NCBI GenBank assembly: GCA_965198185.1
Contig: CBDAOU010000001.1
Coordinates: 1 to 64,000 of the forward strand
Reading direction: 5' to 3'
DNA from: JAJECS01 sp965198185
Lineage (GTDB): Bacteria; Chloroflexota; UBA11872
Length of the DNA stretch: 64,000 bases
Notes under the pieces: generated by a model
The model's database searches: none
Told to the model about the DNA's origin: nothing
The model's input: the letters and a program-made list of their open reading frames with translations, nothing else
Program-made: the position numbers and the translations under genes
In this document: piece after piece, positions 9,384 through 18,035 of the stretch
How positions within the stretch are numbered: the first letter of the stretch is position 1
Layout of the letters: each line of letters opens with the position of its first letter

Positions 9384-10280
9384 ATGAAGCCGATCTCAGG
9401 CGTCGTCCCAATCGTCCCGACGCCGTTCGTCCCCGGGTCCGAAGAAGTCGACGCCACGGCCCTGCGCCGTCTGGTCGACTTCGCCGTGGACGCCGAGGCC
9501 GCCGCCATCTGCCTGCCGGCCTACGGCAGCGAGTTCTACAAGCTCACGGAGCCGGAGCGGCTCGAAGTCGTCGAGGTCGCCGTCGACCAGGCCGCCGGAC
9601 GCCTGCCGGTGATGGCGCAGTGCAACCACGGCTCGGCCAAGGGGGCCGCCGCGCTGGCCCGCCGCAGCAGCGACCTGGGAGCGGATGTCGTGTCCTTCGC
9701 CCTGCCGCGCCAGTTTCCGCTCTCCGACGCCGACCAGTTCGACTACGCGCGCGCCGTGTGCGACGCGGTCACCGCGCCGGTGCTGATCCAGGACTGGAAC
9801 CCCAGCGGCAGCTCCGTCGGCGCCGACTTCTGCGCCGAGCTCGCTGAGGCCTGCCCGAACTTCCGCTACATCAAGCTCGAAGAGCCGCGCATGGGACCCA
9901 AAGTTCGCGCCATCATCGAGGCCACCGACGGGCGCGTGGAGGTGTTCGAGGGCTGGGGCGGGCTCTACATGCTGGAGCTGGTGCCCACCGGAATCGTCGG
10001 CATCATGCCGGGCCTGGCGCTCACCGACCGGCTGGTGCACGCGTGGCGGCTCGCCGTTGCCGGCGAGGCCGCCGAGGCGCTCGCGGCGTTCGAGCCGCTC
10101 GTGCCGTGGCTGGCCTTCGGCCTCTCCGACATGGAGTTCTTCAACGCCCTCGAAAAGCGCCTGCTCGTCGCCCTCGGCCTGCTGGAGCACGCCACCCTGC
10201 GCAACCCCACCGTCACCATCGACGCCGACTCGCTGGCCTACGCGGATTTCCTCATCGGGCAGCTCTTACGAACCGCGTAG
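9384..10280 (+). CDS. Dihydrodipicolinate synthase-family aldolase
   Basis: A 298-residue class I aldolase of the DapA/N-acetylneuraminate lyase family. ATG 9384 is where conserved text begins (GVVPIVPTPFVPG). The Schiff-base lysine is expected at about K164 in FRYIKLEEPR, and the proton-relay tyrosine region is LPAYGSEFYKLT. The C-terminal half has GWGGLYMLELVPTGIVGIMPG. The usual lysine-pathway neighbours are absent and the catabolic genes around it argue for a sugar-acid or keto-acid aldolase role. It is not a confident dapA. Confidence 0.85.
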   Translation: MKPISGVVPIVPTPFVPGSEEVDATALRRLVDFAVDAEAAAICLPAYGSEFYKLTEPERLEVVEVAVDQAAGRLPVMAQCNHGSAKGAAALARRSSDLGADVVSFALPRQFPLSDADQFDYARAVCDAVTAPVLIQDWNPSGSSVGADFCAELAEACPNFRYIKLEEPRMGPKVRAIIEATDGRVEVFEGWGGLYMLELVPTGIVGIMPGLALTDRLVHAWRLAVAGEAAEALAAFEPLVPWLAFGLSDMEFFNALEKRLLVALGLLEHATLRNPTVTIDADSLAYADFLIGQLLRTA

Positions 10281-10372
10281 CAGTCCAGCATCGAGCTTCT
10301 GCCAACTGAGATCGACCGGATACCGTTCGGCGCCCGATCACAAGGCTGCGTGCAACGGTTGCGGATGGGTCG

Positions 10373-10735
10373 CTAGCTCAGGCGCTCGAGCACCGCCTGC
10401 ACATGCGGATAGGTCGGCACGGGCTGCTGCCGGTCCCACCAGTGGAATTCGCCTATCTCGGGTCCAATCTCCACTTCGCCGTTCGCCTCGACAAGGAAGA
10501 CATGGTGCCTGTTGGTGGAGCTTTCCCAAGCGAACAAGTACTCCGCTCGCGTCGCCGTCAGCCGCGTTTCCTCGTGCAACTCCCGGACGGCCGCCGCCAT
10601 CGGTTGCTCCCCCGGCTTGATGCCGCCGCCGGGCAACATGAAGATCCCGGCCTCGTCGCTGACGAGGCTGACGAGCAGAACCCGATCGTTGCGGACTACT
10701 ACCACCGTGGCCCGTGGGCGGAGACGACCTGTCAT
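10373..10735 (-). CDS. NUDIX hydrolase
   Basis: A 120-residue NUDIX-fold pyrophosphohydrolase. The NUDIX box reads GGGIKPGEQPMAAAVRELHE followed by ETRLT. The metal-binding RELHEE core is intact, but the glycine normally found after EEx is an arginine. The N-terminal strand RATVVVVRNDRVLLV is typical of MutT-like housekeeping members. It stands alone. Substrate unknown. Confidence 0.85.
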   Translation of the reverse strand: MTGRLRPRATVVVVRNDRVLLVSLVSDEAGIFMLPGGGIKPGEQPMAAAVRELHEETRLTATRAEYLFAWESSTNRHHVFLVEANGEVEIGPEIGEFHWWDRQQPVPTYPHVQAVLERLS

Positions 10736-10815
10736 GCGTCGTCGCTAGTTGCAGTTGGCATGAGCCCAATTGACGGATGTGAGCCTACCGCCAATTCATC
10801 CCGGAGGCCGGCACC

Positions 10816-10943
10816 GATCCGTTCGCCCCCGTACCAAGTACGGGGCAGGCTTTGAGCTTGTCGAAGGGCGTTTCCCGAGCGCGTCGTGGGGGCGTGGTTC
10901 GACAGTGCCTGTCCTGAGCCTGTCGAAGGGCTCACCACGAACG
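10816..10943. repeat. Interspersed repeat, copy A
   Basis: About 120 bases starting GATCCGTTCGCCC and ending CTCACCACGAACG. They contain the internal motif GAGCTTGTCGAAGGG and its variant GAGCCTGTCGAAGGG. The same sequence occurs in inverted orientation at 47789-47892. It fills most of the gap between the NUDIX gene and the next gene. No coding potential is seen. Confidence 0.7.
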
Positions 10944-11037
10944 GCACTGCATCGGCGAAGCCGTCAACAAGCCTCGCCGGAATCATGGCGAGTCCGTTGT
11001 CGAGCCCAGACGCTGGACGGGCGCAGTGCCGCGACGC

Positions 11038-12103
11038 CTAGCCACCCGCAGCCGCGGCCTTGACTTCCGCGTCGTCCGCGAGGTCGGCGAACTCGGCCAG
11101 GAGTTGAGCCCGCCGCCAGACCGATCCCGAGGGATCGCGCTTGGCTGCTTCGCGGAGCAGGTCCATGACCTCACGGCGATCTTGGGTGGTGGCCCACACG
11201 CACGCGGCCAGGCAGATATAGGTGTAATAGAAGGGAATTCTCCCCCGAACAGCCTCCCGGAACAGCTGCGCCGCGCGCTCATATCGCTTGGCGACAAAGA
11301 GCCTCCCGGCGGCGTTGTGGCAGAGCATCACGTATTGCTGCGGACCCTCGGCGGCGTCCAAGTGGGTGGTTTGAAACTCGGCCAGCCGCGCGATCACCCG
11401 GTCGGCCACGGCATCGAACTCCTCGTCGCGACCGGCCCGCGTGAGCACGGTCATCCGCGTGAATTCCGCCTCCAAGCGAACGCCTTCGGCCTGTTCCCAC
11501 TCGGGAAAGCGATCGGCCAGCGCGCCCACCCGGTCAGCCGCGGCCAGCGCGTCGTCGAACCGCTCGTCTCGCACAAGCACTCCCACCTCGGTGCGGTTGA
11601 GTTGAAACCACCCCGAACGCGTGCGCTCGTCCACGGGAACGACGGCGCGCAACTCGTGCACGATCGCCAGCCACTCATCCAGCTTCCGGCTGCCCCACCA
11701 CGCGTGCGCTTGCGTGCCGTCATACATCACCCTGAGCAGGCCGTGGGGTTCGAGTCGTTCCTTCGCCCAGGCGTAGTAGTCGCGCTGCGCCTCCACCGTT
11801 TCCTCGAAACGGCGCATCAGCGCCAGGTTGTCGGTGCGCTCCCAGCGCGCCCACGCCTCCTCGTCGGTGTCCAGGTCTTGCGCCAGATACCCCGTGAGCA
11901 GATCGACGGTTTCGGCTCGCTTGCGCAGGTTGGATGAAGAGCTTGACCGCGGCTCGCACGTTCCCGGATGCCAGCCGTTGGTCCGCCGGCAACCGCTTAA
12001 AGGCAGCCAAGCCGACCGCCAGCAGCGAGTGATCGGCGGTCGAGTCATCGGCCGCCGCCTGCCGCGCGTACTCGGCGACGCACCGCTGCAACTCAGACGT
12101 CAT
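11038..12103 (-). CDS. Hypothetical helical-repeat protein, frameshifted
   Basis: I do not recognise this protein. The N-terminus starts at ATG 12103 (MTSELQRCVAEYARQAA...), with NVRAAVKLFIQ as its last reliable segment. Near 11930-11940 the frame changes, and the rest reads from LRKRAETVDLLTGYLAQ to the stop at 11038. The conceptual protein is about 350 residues, soluble and rich in Ala, Glu, Arg and paired helices such as RFDDALAAADRVGALADR and KRYERAAQLFREAVR, which resemble TPR-like repeats. No signal peptide. The shift fits a single indel, so a sequencing error is possible. Confidence 0.55.
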
Positions 12104-12250
12104 GCGGCGTCCTTCGGTTTCGTCCTCGGTTCGACCACGGTAGCAGTGGGACCTAGTCACCTCCGCCAGCGAGCGAAGGATGGATTCCCGGCCTCGGAGG
12201 CCATTCCATGATTGGCCGACATCCCACTGCCGAGCCGCAGATCGCCCTCA

Positions 12251-12285
12251 CCCTGTTCCCTCTCCGAGAGGGAGAGGGAACAGGG
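12251..12285. repeat. Perfect 15-bp hairpin, repeat-like
   Basis: CCCTGTTCCCTCTCC is followed by a 5-base loop and its exact reverse complement. It lies in the 265-base gap between two minus-strand genes. The CCCTCTCC/GGAGAGGG core is the kind of sequence seen in dispersed hairpin repeats. A terminator role for the upstream minus-strand gene is also possible. Confidence 0.5.
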
Positions 12286-12368
12286 CCCGATCTCCCGCCT
12301 CCGCTGGAGGGGTTTCGCAACGGTCTCTTCACGCTGTTTGACGAGCCGGACGGGGACCGTTCTTTGGC

Positions 12369-13502
12369 CTAAGCCCCTGCGTCGATCTCACGCACCTCGT
12401 CCGACCAGTCGCGCCAGATGTCCCCGCCGGCGTCGGTCATCGCCATCTCGTCGGAGAGGCCCTCGGGCGACTTCACGAATCCATAGATCGTGGCCTGGCG
12501 GATCACGTCGTTGGAGGTGTTCTGGCCCGGGATGTGCAGGATTTTGTGGTGCCACAGCACCACCGATCCGGTCGGGCCGTAGGTGTCGACCGGCTCGGTG
12601 TCGGCCTTCACCGCTTCAACGATGGGATCGGCCAGACGTGCGTGGCCACCCAGCTTGCGCGCGGCGTGGCGCCGGCCCACGTGCGTTTCGCCCGCGTGAA
12701 ACGTCTCCCAATGGTGCTCCCAAACGCGTGAGTGGCTGCCGGGCCACACGGTGAACCCACCGGAAGCGGGCGGCAGGTCGTCAATATAGGCCGCGAAATT
12801 GAGCCGGAACCGTCCGTATGACGAACCGTCGGAGTGGGCGCCGCTCCAGTTGGCCCCCGGGTCCGGGCTGTTGGGCAGCGTGCAGTAGAGACCGCGCGAA
12901 CCCTGCCCGGTGAGCAGCTCGAGCCCCTGCTGCGGCAGCCGCAGGGTTTGCGTCTTGAACGTGGGCAGCGTGGGCCAGGTCTCCAGGTCCTGGCCGTACA
13001 GCACTTCCAGCGCCTCGTCGTCCAACAGGCAGGGGCCGGTGGTGGACCCGGACTCGTCACGCCCGGCCGGCCATACCACGGTGCCCTTGCCGAGAAGCTG
13101 CTCCGCCACGGTCCACAGCGCCCGAGGGCCCAGGTCGAGCATGAAGTCCTTGGTGCCGTTGCGAACGTAGAACCGGGTTCCGCCGCCGCCGAAGTACGGC
13201 TGCCCGCCGTGATGAGCCGCCGGGAATGCCGTCTGCTCCTCGTCCAGGATCGGCGTCCACGTCGAGGGGTCGTCGCGCTTCATCCTGGGGAGATACGTCC
13301 CGATCGCCTCCCACATGTCGTCCCGCGCGCGGCGGCACAGCTCGGGATCGAGCACCCCCGGCAGCACGAGAACGCCATCGCGCTTGAACTGAGCGATCTG
13401 GCTTTCGGTCAGCGGCGGAACCTGGGGCGTGTTCGGGGCGGCCGTGACTTGCCGTTCGGGGAGCGGCTCAACCAGCGGCATGCTCGGGGTGATGGTCACC
13501 AT
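12369..13502 (-). CDS. Phytanoyl-CoA dioxygenase (PhyH) family protein
   Basis: A 377-residue Fe(II)/2-oxoglutarate-dependent dioxygenase. ATG 13502 was chosen over an upstream in-frame start because AGGGACGAC lies directly before it and homology-like text starts soon after (LTESQIAQFKRDGVLVLPG). The iron ligands are visible as HSD in GAHSDGSS and a distal His in LWHHKILHIPGQN. The 2-oxoglutarate-binding Arg is probably in IRQATIYG. The substrate is unknown; PhyH members act on many small molecules and this one lacks informative neighbours. Confidence 0.85.
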   Translation of the reverse strand: MVTITPSMPLVEPLPERQVTAAPNTPQVPPLTESQIAQFKRDGVLVLPGVLDPELCRRARDDMWEAIGTYLPRMKRDDPSTWTPILDEEQTAFPAAHHGGQPYFGGGGTRFYVRNGTKDFMLDLGPRALWTVAEQLLGKGTVVWPAGRDESGSTTGPCLLDDEALEVLYGQDLETWPTLPTFKTQTLRLPQQGLELLTGQGSRGLYCTLPNSPDPGANWSGAHSDGSSYGRFRLNFAAYIDDLPPASGGFTVWPGSHSRVWEHHWETFHAGETHVGRRHAARKLGGHARLADPIVEAVKADTEPVDTYGPTGSVVLWHHKILHIPGQNTSNDVIRQATIYGFVKSPEGLSDEMAMTDAGGDIWRDWSDEVREIDAGA

Positions 13503-13617
13503 GTCGTCCCTACCTTGATCGCGATACGACCCGTGCTGATGCCGAATTATGGCGCACACGACGGCGTCGTATGCAGCGGCTCGAGAACGCGGCACATGGC
13601 CGCCAAACCACTCGCGC

Positions 13618-14154
13618 CTATTCCGCGGAATCGCCCCCCATGTCGCCGGCGTCCGGCGACGCCGCCTGCCGCGCACCCAGCTCGCGATCGAGGATCAGCA
13701 GTCCGGCGCCGTCGCCGCCCGCGATCTTGAGCTGGCTCAGGAGGGTGCGCAGCGTGTCCTCCTCCTCGATTTGCTCGTTGACGAACCAGTCCAGCAGCGA
13801 TTTGGCCTGGTAGTCGCCGCATTCAACCGACTTGGCATAGAGCGCGTTGACCGCGCGGGTATTGCCCTGCTCGTACGCCAGCGCGGCCGCGACGGCGGCT
13901 TGCGGGTCGTCATAGCCCGTCTTGGGCTTGAGGAGCGACGCCAGCGTGATGTCGACGTCTCTGGCGGCCAGGTGATCGAAGATGCGCATCCCGTGGCCCC
14001 ATTCCTCCGCGCTCTGCGCCCGCATCCAGCCCGCAAAGCCGTCAAGGTCCAACGACTCGAAATAGGCCGCCATCCCGAGGTAGATGTAGGAGGCGTTGAA
14101 TTCATGCGTGATCTGCGCATTCAGCGCGTCGGCCAAGTTGTCGTTCATAGGCAT
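13618..14154 (-). CDS. Ferritin
   Basis: About 178 residues, a bacterial non-haem ferritin that oxidises Fe(II) and stores iron in a cage. The frame is open further upstream, but MPMNDNLADALNAQITHEF is the family start (M at 14154 or 14148). Ferroxidase residues appear in HEFNASYIYLGMAAYFE and SAEEWGHGMRIFDH, and the third helix carries YEQGNTRAVNALYA. A C-terminal extension is acidic. It is a monocistronic gene with no iron-regulator site that I can identify. Confidence 0.9.
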   Translation of the reverse strand: MPMNDNLADALNAQITHEFNASYIYLGMAAYFESLDLDGFAGWMRAQSAEEWGHGMRIFDHLAARDVDITLASLLKPKTGYDDPQAAVAAALAYEQGNTRAVNALYAKSVECGDYQAKSLLDWFVNEQIEEEDTLRTLLSQLKIAGGDGAGLLILDRELGARQAASPDAGDMGGDSAE

Positions 14155-14321
14155 ATGCCGGTCTCCGAATGTCGTGCGGGTCTTCGCGATTCTAGGCGAC
14201 GAATGCCAAGCGGAATCGGGAGCACGGTCACCGTCGAGCGTGGCGCCGAGTACGCTCGACGTTTCGCGCAGCATCGACGGCTGCGCGAAATCCCACTACC
14301 GCGAGCACAAGGGTGGTTCCC

Positions 14322-14375
14322 ATCGCGCCGATCGAGGACGTGATCCTCCGCGTCTACCAACACGGCGTGGACTAG
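14322..14375 (+). pseudogene. Remnant of an ABC ATPase gene (in-frame internal deletion)
   Basis: Eighteen codons reading I-A-PIEDVILRVYQHGVD-stop. The first codons and the upstream TTCCC match the start of the intact ATPase gene near 16200 (GGTTCCCATCGCG). The rest matches that gene's last codons (PIEDVILSVYQHGVD). The two ends are joined in frame at a shared ATCGAGG, so about 1 kb of coding sequence is missing. It lies 8 bases before the first permease gene, the same layout as in the second operon copy. Confidence 0.8.
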
Positions 14376-14383
14376 CCTCGCCC

Positions 14384-15199
14384 ATGCAAGGGTTGACCCT
14401 GCCAATCGCCGTCGCGTGGTCGTACGTGAAACTCAGCCTGGCGCGTCGCATCGGGTTCTTCATGAGCCTGGCGATCACGCTGCTCACCACGTGGATTCTG
14501 GTCGGTTTATGGGCCGCGATCCGGCAAAACTCGGTCGAGGCCCAAGCCGAATTCACCGCAGCCGAGCTGGCAACCTACATCGTCGTCGCCCAGGTCGTGA
14601 GCCTGGCGCGGATGAGCCATGCGAATCGGCAATTCTTCTACCAGGCCCTGCGCCATGTGCACACCGGCGAGATCGCCATGGACCTGGTGCGTCCGATCGA
14701 CAACCAGATCTTGCGCTACTCGCAGTGGCTGGGTGTATTCGCGGTGGATGCGCTGATGGTGGCCCTCCCGACGTGGCTCGTCTTCCGCCTCACCGGCGTC
14801 ATCGGCGACCCGCATTCGGGCGTGCAGGCGCTGCTGTTTGCCGTGAGCGTGGCGCTGGGCTGGCTAGTGACCGCGGGCTTTCACTACCTGATGGCCGCCC
14901 TCACGTTGGTGATTACCCAGACGCCCGGCGTCAACCTGCTGCGCGTGGCGCTGCAGGAAGTGCTCGGAGGCGGCTTCATTCCACTGGCGCTGATGCCGGG
15001 TTGGCTGGCAACCGCGGCGGTGATCTTCCCGTTTCATGCGATGGTGTCGTCCCCGACGCTGATCTACATCGGGCACCTGCAAGGCGTTGACGCGCTGGCG
15101 GCCCTGGGCATTCAGGCAGCCTGGGGCGTCGGCTTGATCGTGACCGGACGCGTGCTCCGGCTCCAGCTCGTGCGCCGCGTGCTCATCCAGGGCGGCTGA
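14384..15199 (+). CDS. ABC-2 family exporter permease A (first copy)
   Basis: A 271-residue integral membrane protein with about six hydrophobic segments, of the ABC2_membrane_6 (DUF990)-like permease type found in pairs beside one ATPase. Characteristic text includes RPIDNQILRYSQWLGV, FRLTGVIGDPHSG and HAMVSSPTLIYIGH. It is nearly identical in long stretches to the protein at 17218-18033, so this is one half of a tandem operon duplication. ATG 14384 was chosen; the frame is open upstream but that sequence is not conserved in the duplicate. Its own ATPase gene is deleted, so it would need the ATPase of the second copy. Confidence 0.88.
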   Translation: MQGLTLPIAVAWSYVKLSLARRIGFFMSLAITLLTTWILVGLWAAIRQNSVEAQAEFTAAELATYIVVAQVVSLARMSHANRQFFYQALRHVHTGEIAMDLVRPIDNQILRYSQWLGVFAVDALMVALPTWLVFRLTGVIGDPHSGVQALLFAVSVALGWLVTAGFHYLMAALTLVITQTPGVNLLRVALQEVLGGGFIPLALMPGWLATAAVIFPFHAMVSSPTLIYIGHLQGVDALAALGIQAAWGVGLIVTGRVLRLQLVRRVLIQGG

Positions 15200-15201
15200 C
15201 G

Positions 15202-16005
15202 GTGCGCTGGGCCTGGATCTATGCCGAGGGGCTCCGGCTGGCGTTCAAGCAGCTGGTGCAGTACCGGGTGGACGCGGTCTCGATGATTCTGGGCGACCTC
15301 GGGTACCGAGTCGTGCGGCTGCTCGTGATCGCCTTGGTATTTGCGGTGACGCCGCAACTGGGCCACTGGGGGCCGTGGGAAATCACCCTCATGTGGGCCA
15401 CGGCCATGCTGGCCGAAAGCGTGGGGAACCTGCTCTTCGTGTTCCCGACCGTCATTGACTCCTACTTCCACTCCGGGACCCTTGACTACGTCCGGGTGCG
15501 ACCCGCGCCGATCGTGCTCTGGGCCAACGCCATTGCGACGCAACCCCGCTACATCCCGCTGGCGACGGTGATGCTCACCGCGGCGATTGTCGCGGCGGGC
15601 AATGTGGGCATCCTGGGGAGCGCCGGGCAGATGGGGCTGCTGTTCCTCGCGTTTCTGAGCACCGGATTCGTCTTCATCGGCATGCGGCTGATGCTCTTCT
15701 GCCTGGCGGCGTGGTTCACGCGTTCGCGCGTGCTGTCGCAGGGGATCGCCGCCTTCACCGACCACTCGCGCTACCCCATCGACGTGATGGACCAGCCGCT
15801 CCGAGGTGTGTTGACGGCCATTCCGCTGGCGTTCACGGTGTTCTATCCCGCCGCGTTCGCCCTGCGGCCCGACGAGTACCTGATGCCGGGCATTCTGGGG
15901 CTCCCAGTGGCGGCGGCGATGATGGTGGGCGGGCTGGTGACGCTTCGCTTCGCCTTCCGCAAGTACCAATCGGTCGGCACCCCGGAGATGTGGGGAGCTT
16001 CCTAG
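15202..16005 (+). CDS. ABC-2 family exporter permease B (first copy)
   Basis: A 267-residue polytopic membrane protein, the second permease of the pair. The GTG start (RWAWIYAEGLRLAFKQL) comes two bases after the permease A stop. About six hydrophobic segments; conserved text includes YFHSGTLDYVRVRPAPIVLW, HSRYPIDVMDQPLRGVLTAI and a C-terminal FRKYQSVGTPEMWGAS. It closely matches 18036-18839 and probably forms a heterodimeric channel with permease A. Exported substrate unknown. Confidence 0.88.
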   Translation: MRWAWIYAEGLRLAFKQLVQYRVDAVSMILGDLGYRVVRLLVIALVFAVTPQLGHWGPWEITLMWATAMLAESVGNLLFVFPTVIDSYFHSGTLDYVRVRPAPIVLWANAIATQPRYIPLATVMLTAAIVAAGNVGILGSAGQMGLLFLAFLSTGFVFIGMRLMLFCLAAWFTRSRVLSQGIAAFTDHSRYPIDVMDQPLRGVLTAIPLAFTVFYPAAFALRPDEYLMPGILGLPVAAAMMVGGLVTLRFAFRKYQSVGTPEMWGAS

Positions 16006-16049
16006 AACATCCTCGGCGGAGGCGGACGCCGACGGCTGCTAAGGGATGA

Positions 16050-16110
16050 TGGGGGCGGCGAGATTCGAACACGCCAGCCAGGATTCCCCTGGTCTATGGC
16101 AATAGCCCCG
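16050..16110 (-). pseudogene. tRNA-like 3' half (possible relic)
   Basis: On the minus strand this reads as a T-arm-like GCGTG-TTCGAAT-CTCGC followed by CGCCCCC-A, preceded by a CCAGG...CCTGG stem. No matching 5' acceptor strand and no sensible anticodon loop are found, and the T-stem has a T-T mismatch. It may be a decayed tRNA or coincidence. It lies between the two copies of the duplicated ABC operon. Confidence 0.25.
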
Positions 16111-16206
16111 TCCTCACGTCCATCGCGGCGGGGAGTAGGCTGAAAATAGGGTGCTGCAGCAGCGGCGGCCCGGAATCCAACCACCGCAATCAGAAGCGAG
16201 GTTCCC

Positions 16207-17208
16207 ATCGCGGCAATCGAGGCAAAGAGCCTGACCAAGACTTATCGCGTCGAGCGGCGCCGGTCCGGACGCCTCGGGTGGCTGCGATCGTTCGTCGCGC
16301 CGCAATACCGCGAGATCCGCGGCGTCGACGACGTGTCGTTCGACGTGGCCGAGGGCGAGATCGTCGGATTGCTCGGGCCCAACGGCGCGGGTAAATCGAC
16401 GACGGTCAAGATATTGGCCGGCGTGCTCTACCCGACGTCCGGCGACACCCGGGTCTTGGGGCTCGACCCCTTCAAGCGCCGCATCGACAACGCGCGCAAC
16501 ATTGGCGTGCTGTTCGGCCAGCGGTCGCACCTGCTGTGGGACCTGCCGCCCATCGATGCCTTTGCGCTGCTGCGCAAGGTCTACGGCTTGAGCCAGGCGG
16601 ACTACGAGGCGCGGCTGCGGGAGTTGTCCGATCTGCTGGGGCTCGATGAGTTGATGCGGCAGTCGGTGCGGACCCTGAGTCTCGGCCAGCGCATGCGCTG
16701 CGAGCTGGCGGCGGCGTTCTTGCACCGTCCCCGCGTCGTCTACCTGGACGAGCCCACGATTGGCCTTGACATCGAGGGCAAGCACGCGATCCGCGAGTTC
16801 ATCCGCTCCATCAGCCAGGAGCACCAAACCGCGATCATCCTCACCACCCACGACCTCACGGACATTCAAGAGCTCTGTGAGCGCGTGCTGGTGCTCAACG
16901 AGGGCGCGCTCATCTACGACGGATCGCTCGAGCAGTTGCTGAACCGCCACGCCTCGTCGCGCTCGATCCAGGCCGAGTTGGCCGATGGATCGGCGCATGC
17001 CACGCGCGCCAGGCTGGCCGAGCGCTGGCCGAGCGCCGCCATCGTGGTCGAAGGCACGCGCCTGCGAGTGTCGGGGATCGGCGCCGCCGAAGACATCGTG
17101 AGCGCCGTGAGCCTCATCATGGAAACGGCCCGGCTGCGAAGCATCACGGTGCTCGATCCGCCGATCGAGGACGTGATCCTCAGCGTCTATCAGCACGGCG
17201 TGGATTAG
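16207..17208 (+). CDS. ABC transporter ATP-binding protein (ABC-2 exporter)
   Basis: About 333 residues. It contains an A-loop Tyr in SLTKTYRV, Walker A GPNGAGKST, a Q-loop region (LFGQRSHLLWDL), the signature LSLGQRMR, Walker B VVYLDEPTIGLD and the H-loop TTHDLTD. A short C-terminal domain follows. The start is unclear: conserved coding text reaches back to about 16207, but no ATG, GTG or TTG exists in frame between a stop at 16147 and GTG 16333, which lies too far inside the domain. ATC 16207 follows GCGAGG by five bases, and the same TTCCCATC stands in the deleted first copy. It drives the downstream permease pair. Confidence 0.88.
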   Translation: MAAIEAKSLTKTYRVERRRSGRLGWLRSFVAPQYREIRGVDDVSFDVAEGEIVGLLGPNGAGKSTTVKILAGVLYPTSGDTRVLGLDPFKRRIDNARNIGVLFGQRSHLLWDLPPIDAFALLRKVYGLSQADYEARLRELSDLLGLDELMRQSVRTLSLGQRMRCELAAAFLHRPRVVYLDEPTIGLDIEGKHAIREFIRSISQEHQTAIILTTHDLTDIQELCERVLVLNEGALIYDGSLEQLLNRHASSRSIQAELADGSAHATRARLAERWPSAAIVVEGTRLRVSGIGAAEDIVSAVSLIMETARLRSITVLDPPIEDVILSVYQHGVD

Positions 17209-17217
17209 CCAGGCCTC

Positions 17218-18033
17218 GTGCGGGAATTCTCCACGCTCGCCGCCGTCGCGTGGTCGTACGTGAAGGTCAGCCTGGCGCTTCGGTTCGGGTTCTTCATGAG
17301 CCTGGGAATCACCCTGCTCAACACGTGGATTCTGGTGAATCTCTGGGACGCGATCCGTCAGAACTCGCCCGAGACCCAAGCGGAGTTCACCGCGGCGGAG
17401 TTGGCCACCTATATCGCCGTCGCGCAGGTGGTGAGCCTGGCGCGCATGAGTCACGCCAACCGGCAGCTTTTCTACAAGGCCATGGGAAGCGTGGGGTCCG
17501 GTGAGATCGCCATGGACCTGATCCGGCCCATCGACAACCAGGTTCTGCGCTACTCGCAGTGGCTGGGGGTGTTTGCCGTTGACACGCTCATGGTGGCGCT
17601 GCCGACGTGGCTGGTCTTCCGTCTGACGGGCGTCATCGGCGACCCGCATTCCGGGGTGCAGGCGCTGCTGTTTGCCCTGAGCGTGGCGCTGGGCTGGCTG
17701 GTGGCCGCCGGCTTTCACTACCTGATGGCCGCCCTCACGATCGTCGTCACCCAGTCACCGGGCATCAACATGTTTCGGGTGGCCCTGCAGGAGCTGCTCA
17801 GCGGCGGGCTGGCTCCCCTCGCGCTCCTCCCCGCATGGCTGGCGACCGTCGCGGTGTTCCTCCCATTCCACGCGATGGTGTCGTCGCCAACCCTGATCTA
17901 CATCGGAAGGCTGCAAGGCCTGGATGCGCTGGCCGCCCTGGGCATTCAGGCGGCGTGGGGCGTGGGCCTGATCGCGGTCGGTCGACTTCTCTGGCTGCGG
18001 CTCGTGCGCCGCGTGTTGGTCCAGGGCGGCTGA
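17218..18033 (+). CDS. ABC-2 family exporter permease A (second copy)
   Basis: A 271-residue polytopic membrane protein, paralogue of 14384-15199. GTG start at 17218, nine bases after the ATPase stop. It shares RPIDNQVLRYSQWLGVF, FRLTGVIGDPHSGVQAL and HAMVSSPTLIYIGRL with the first copy. The main differences are near the N-terminus and in the segment before the last membrane span. It belongs to an intact three-gene exporter operon (ATPase, permease A, permease B). Confidence 0.9.
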   Translation: MREFSTLAAVAWSYVKVSLALRFGFFMSLGITLLNTWILVNLWDAIRQNSPETQAEFTAAELATYIAVAQVVSLARMSHANRQLFYKAMGSVGSGEIAMDLIRPIDNQVLRYSQWLGVFAVDTLMVALPTWLVFRLTGVIGDPHSGVQALLFALSVALGWLVAAGFHYLMAALTIVVTQSPGINMFRVALQELLSGGLAPLALLPAWLATVAVFLPFHAMVSSPTLIYIGRLQGLDALAALGIQAAWGVGLIAVGRLLWLRLVRRVLVQGG

Positions 18034-18035
18034 CC

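Noticed and set aside
9384..10280. Naming the aldolase dapA
   Set aside because: The family has many substrates and no lysine-synthesis genes are near; a specific name is not supported.
16050..16122. A full tRNA between the ABC operon copies
   Set aside because: Only the T arm and 3' acceptor look right; no 5' acceptor strand and no valid anticodon loop, so it was kept only as a low-confidence relic.
16114..17718. A 534-codon minus-strand open frame
   Set aside because: It lies antisense to the ABC ATPase and permease genes, is His/Arg/Gln-rich and has no conserved motif. It is a GC-driven shadow.
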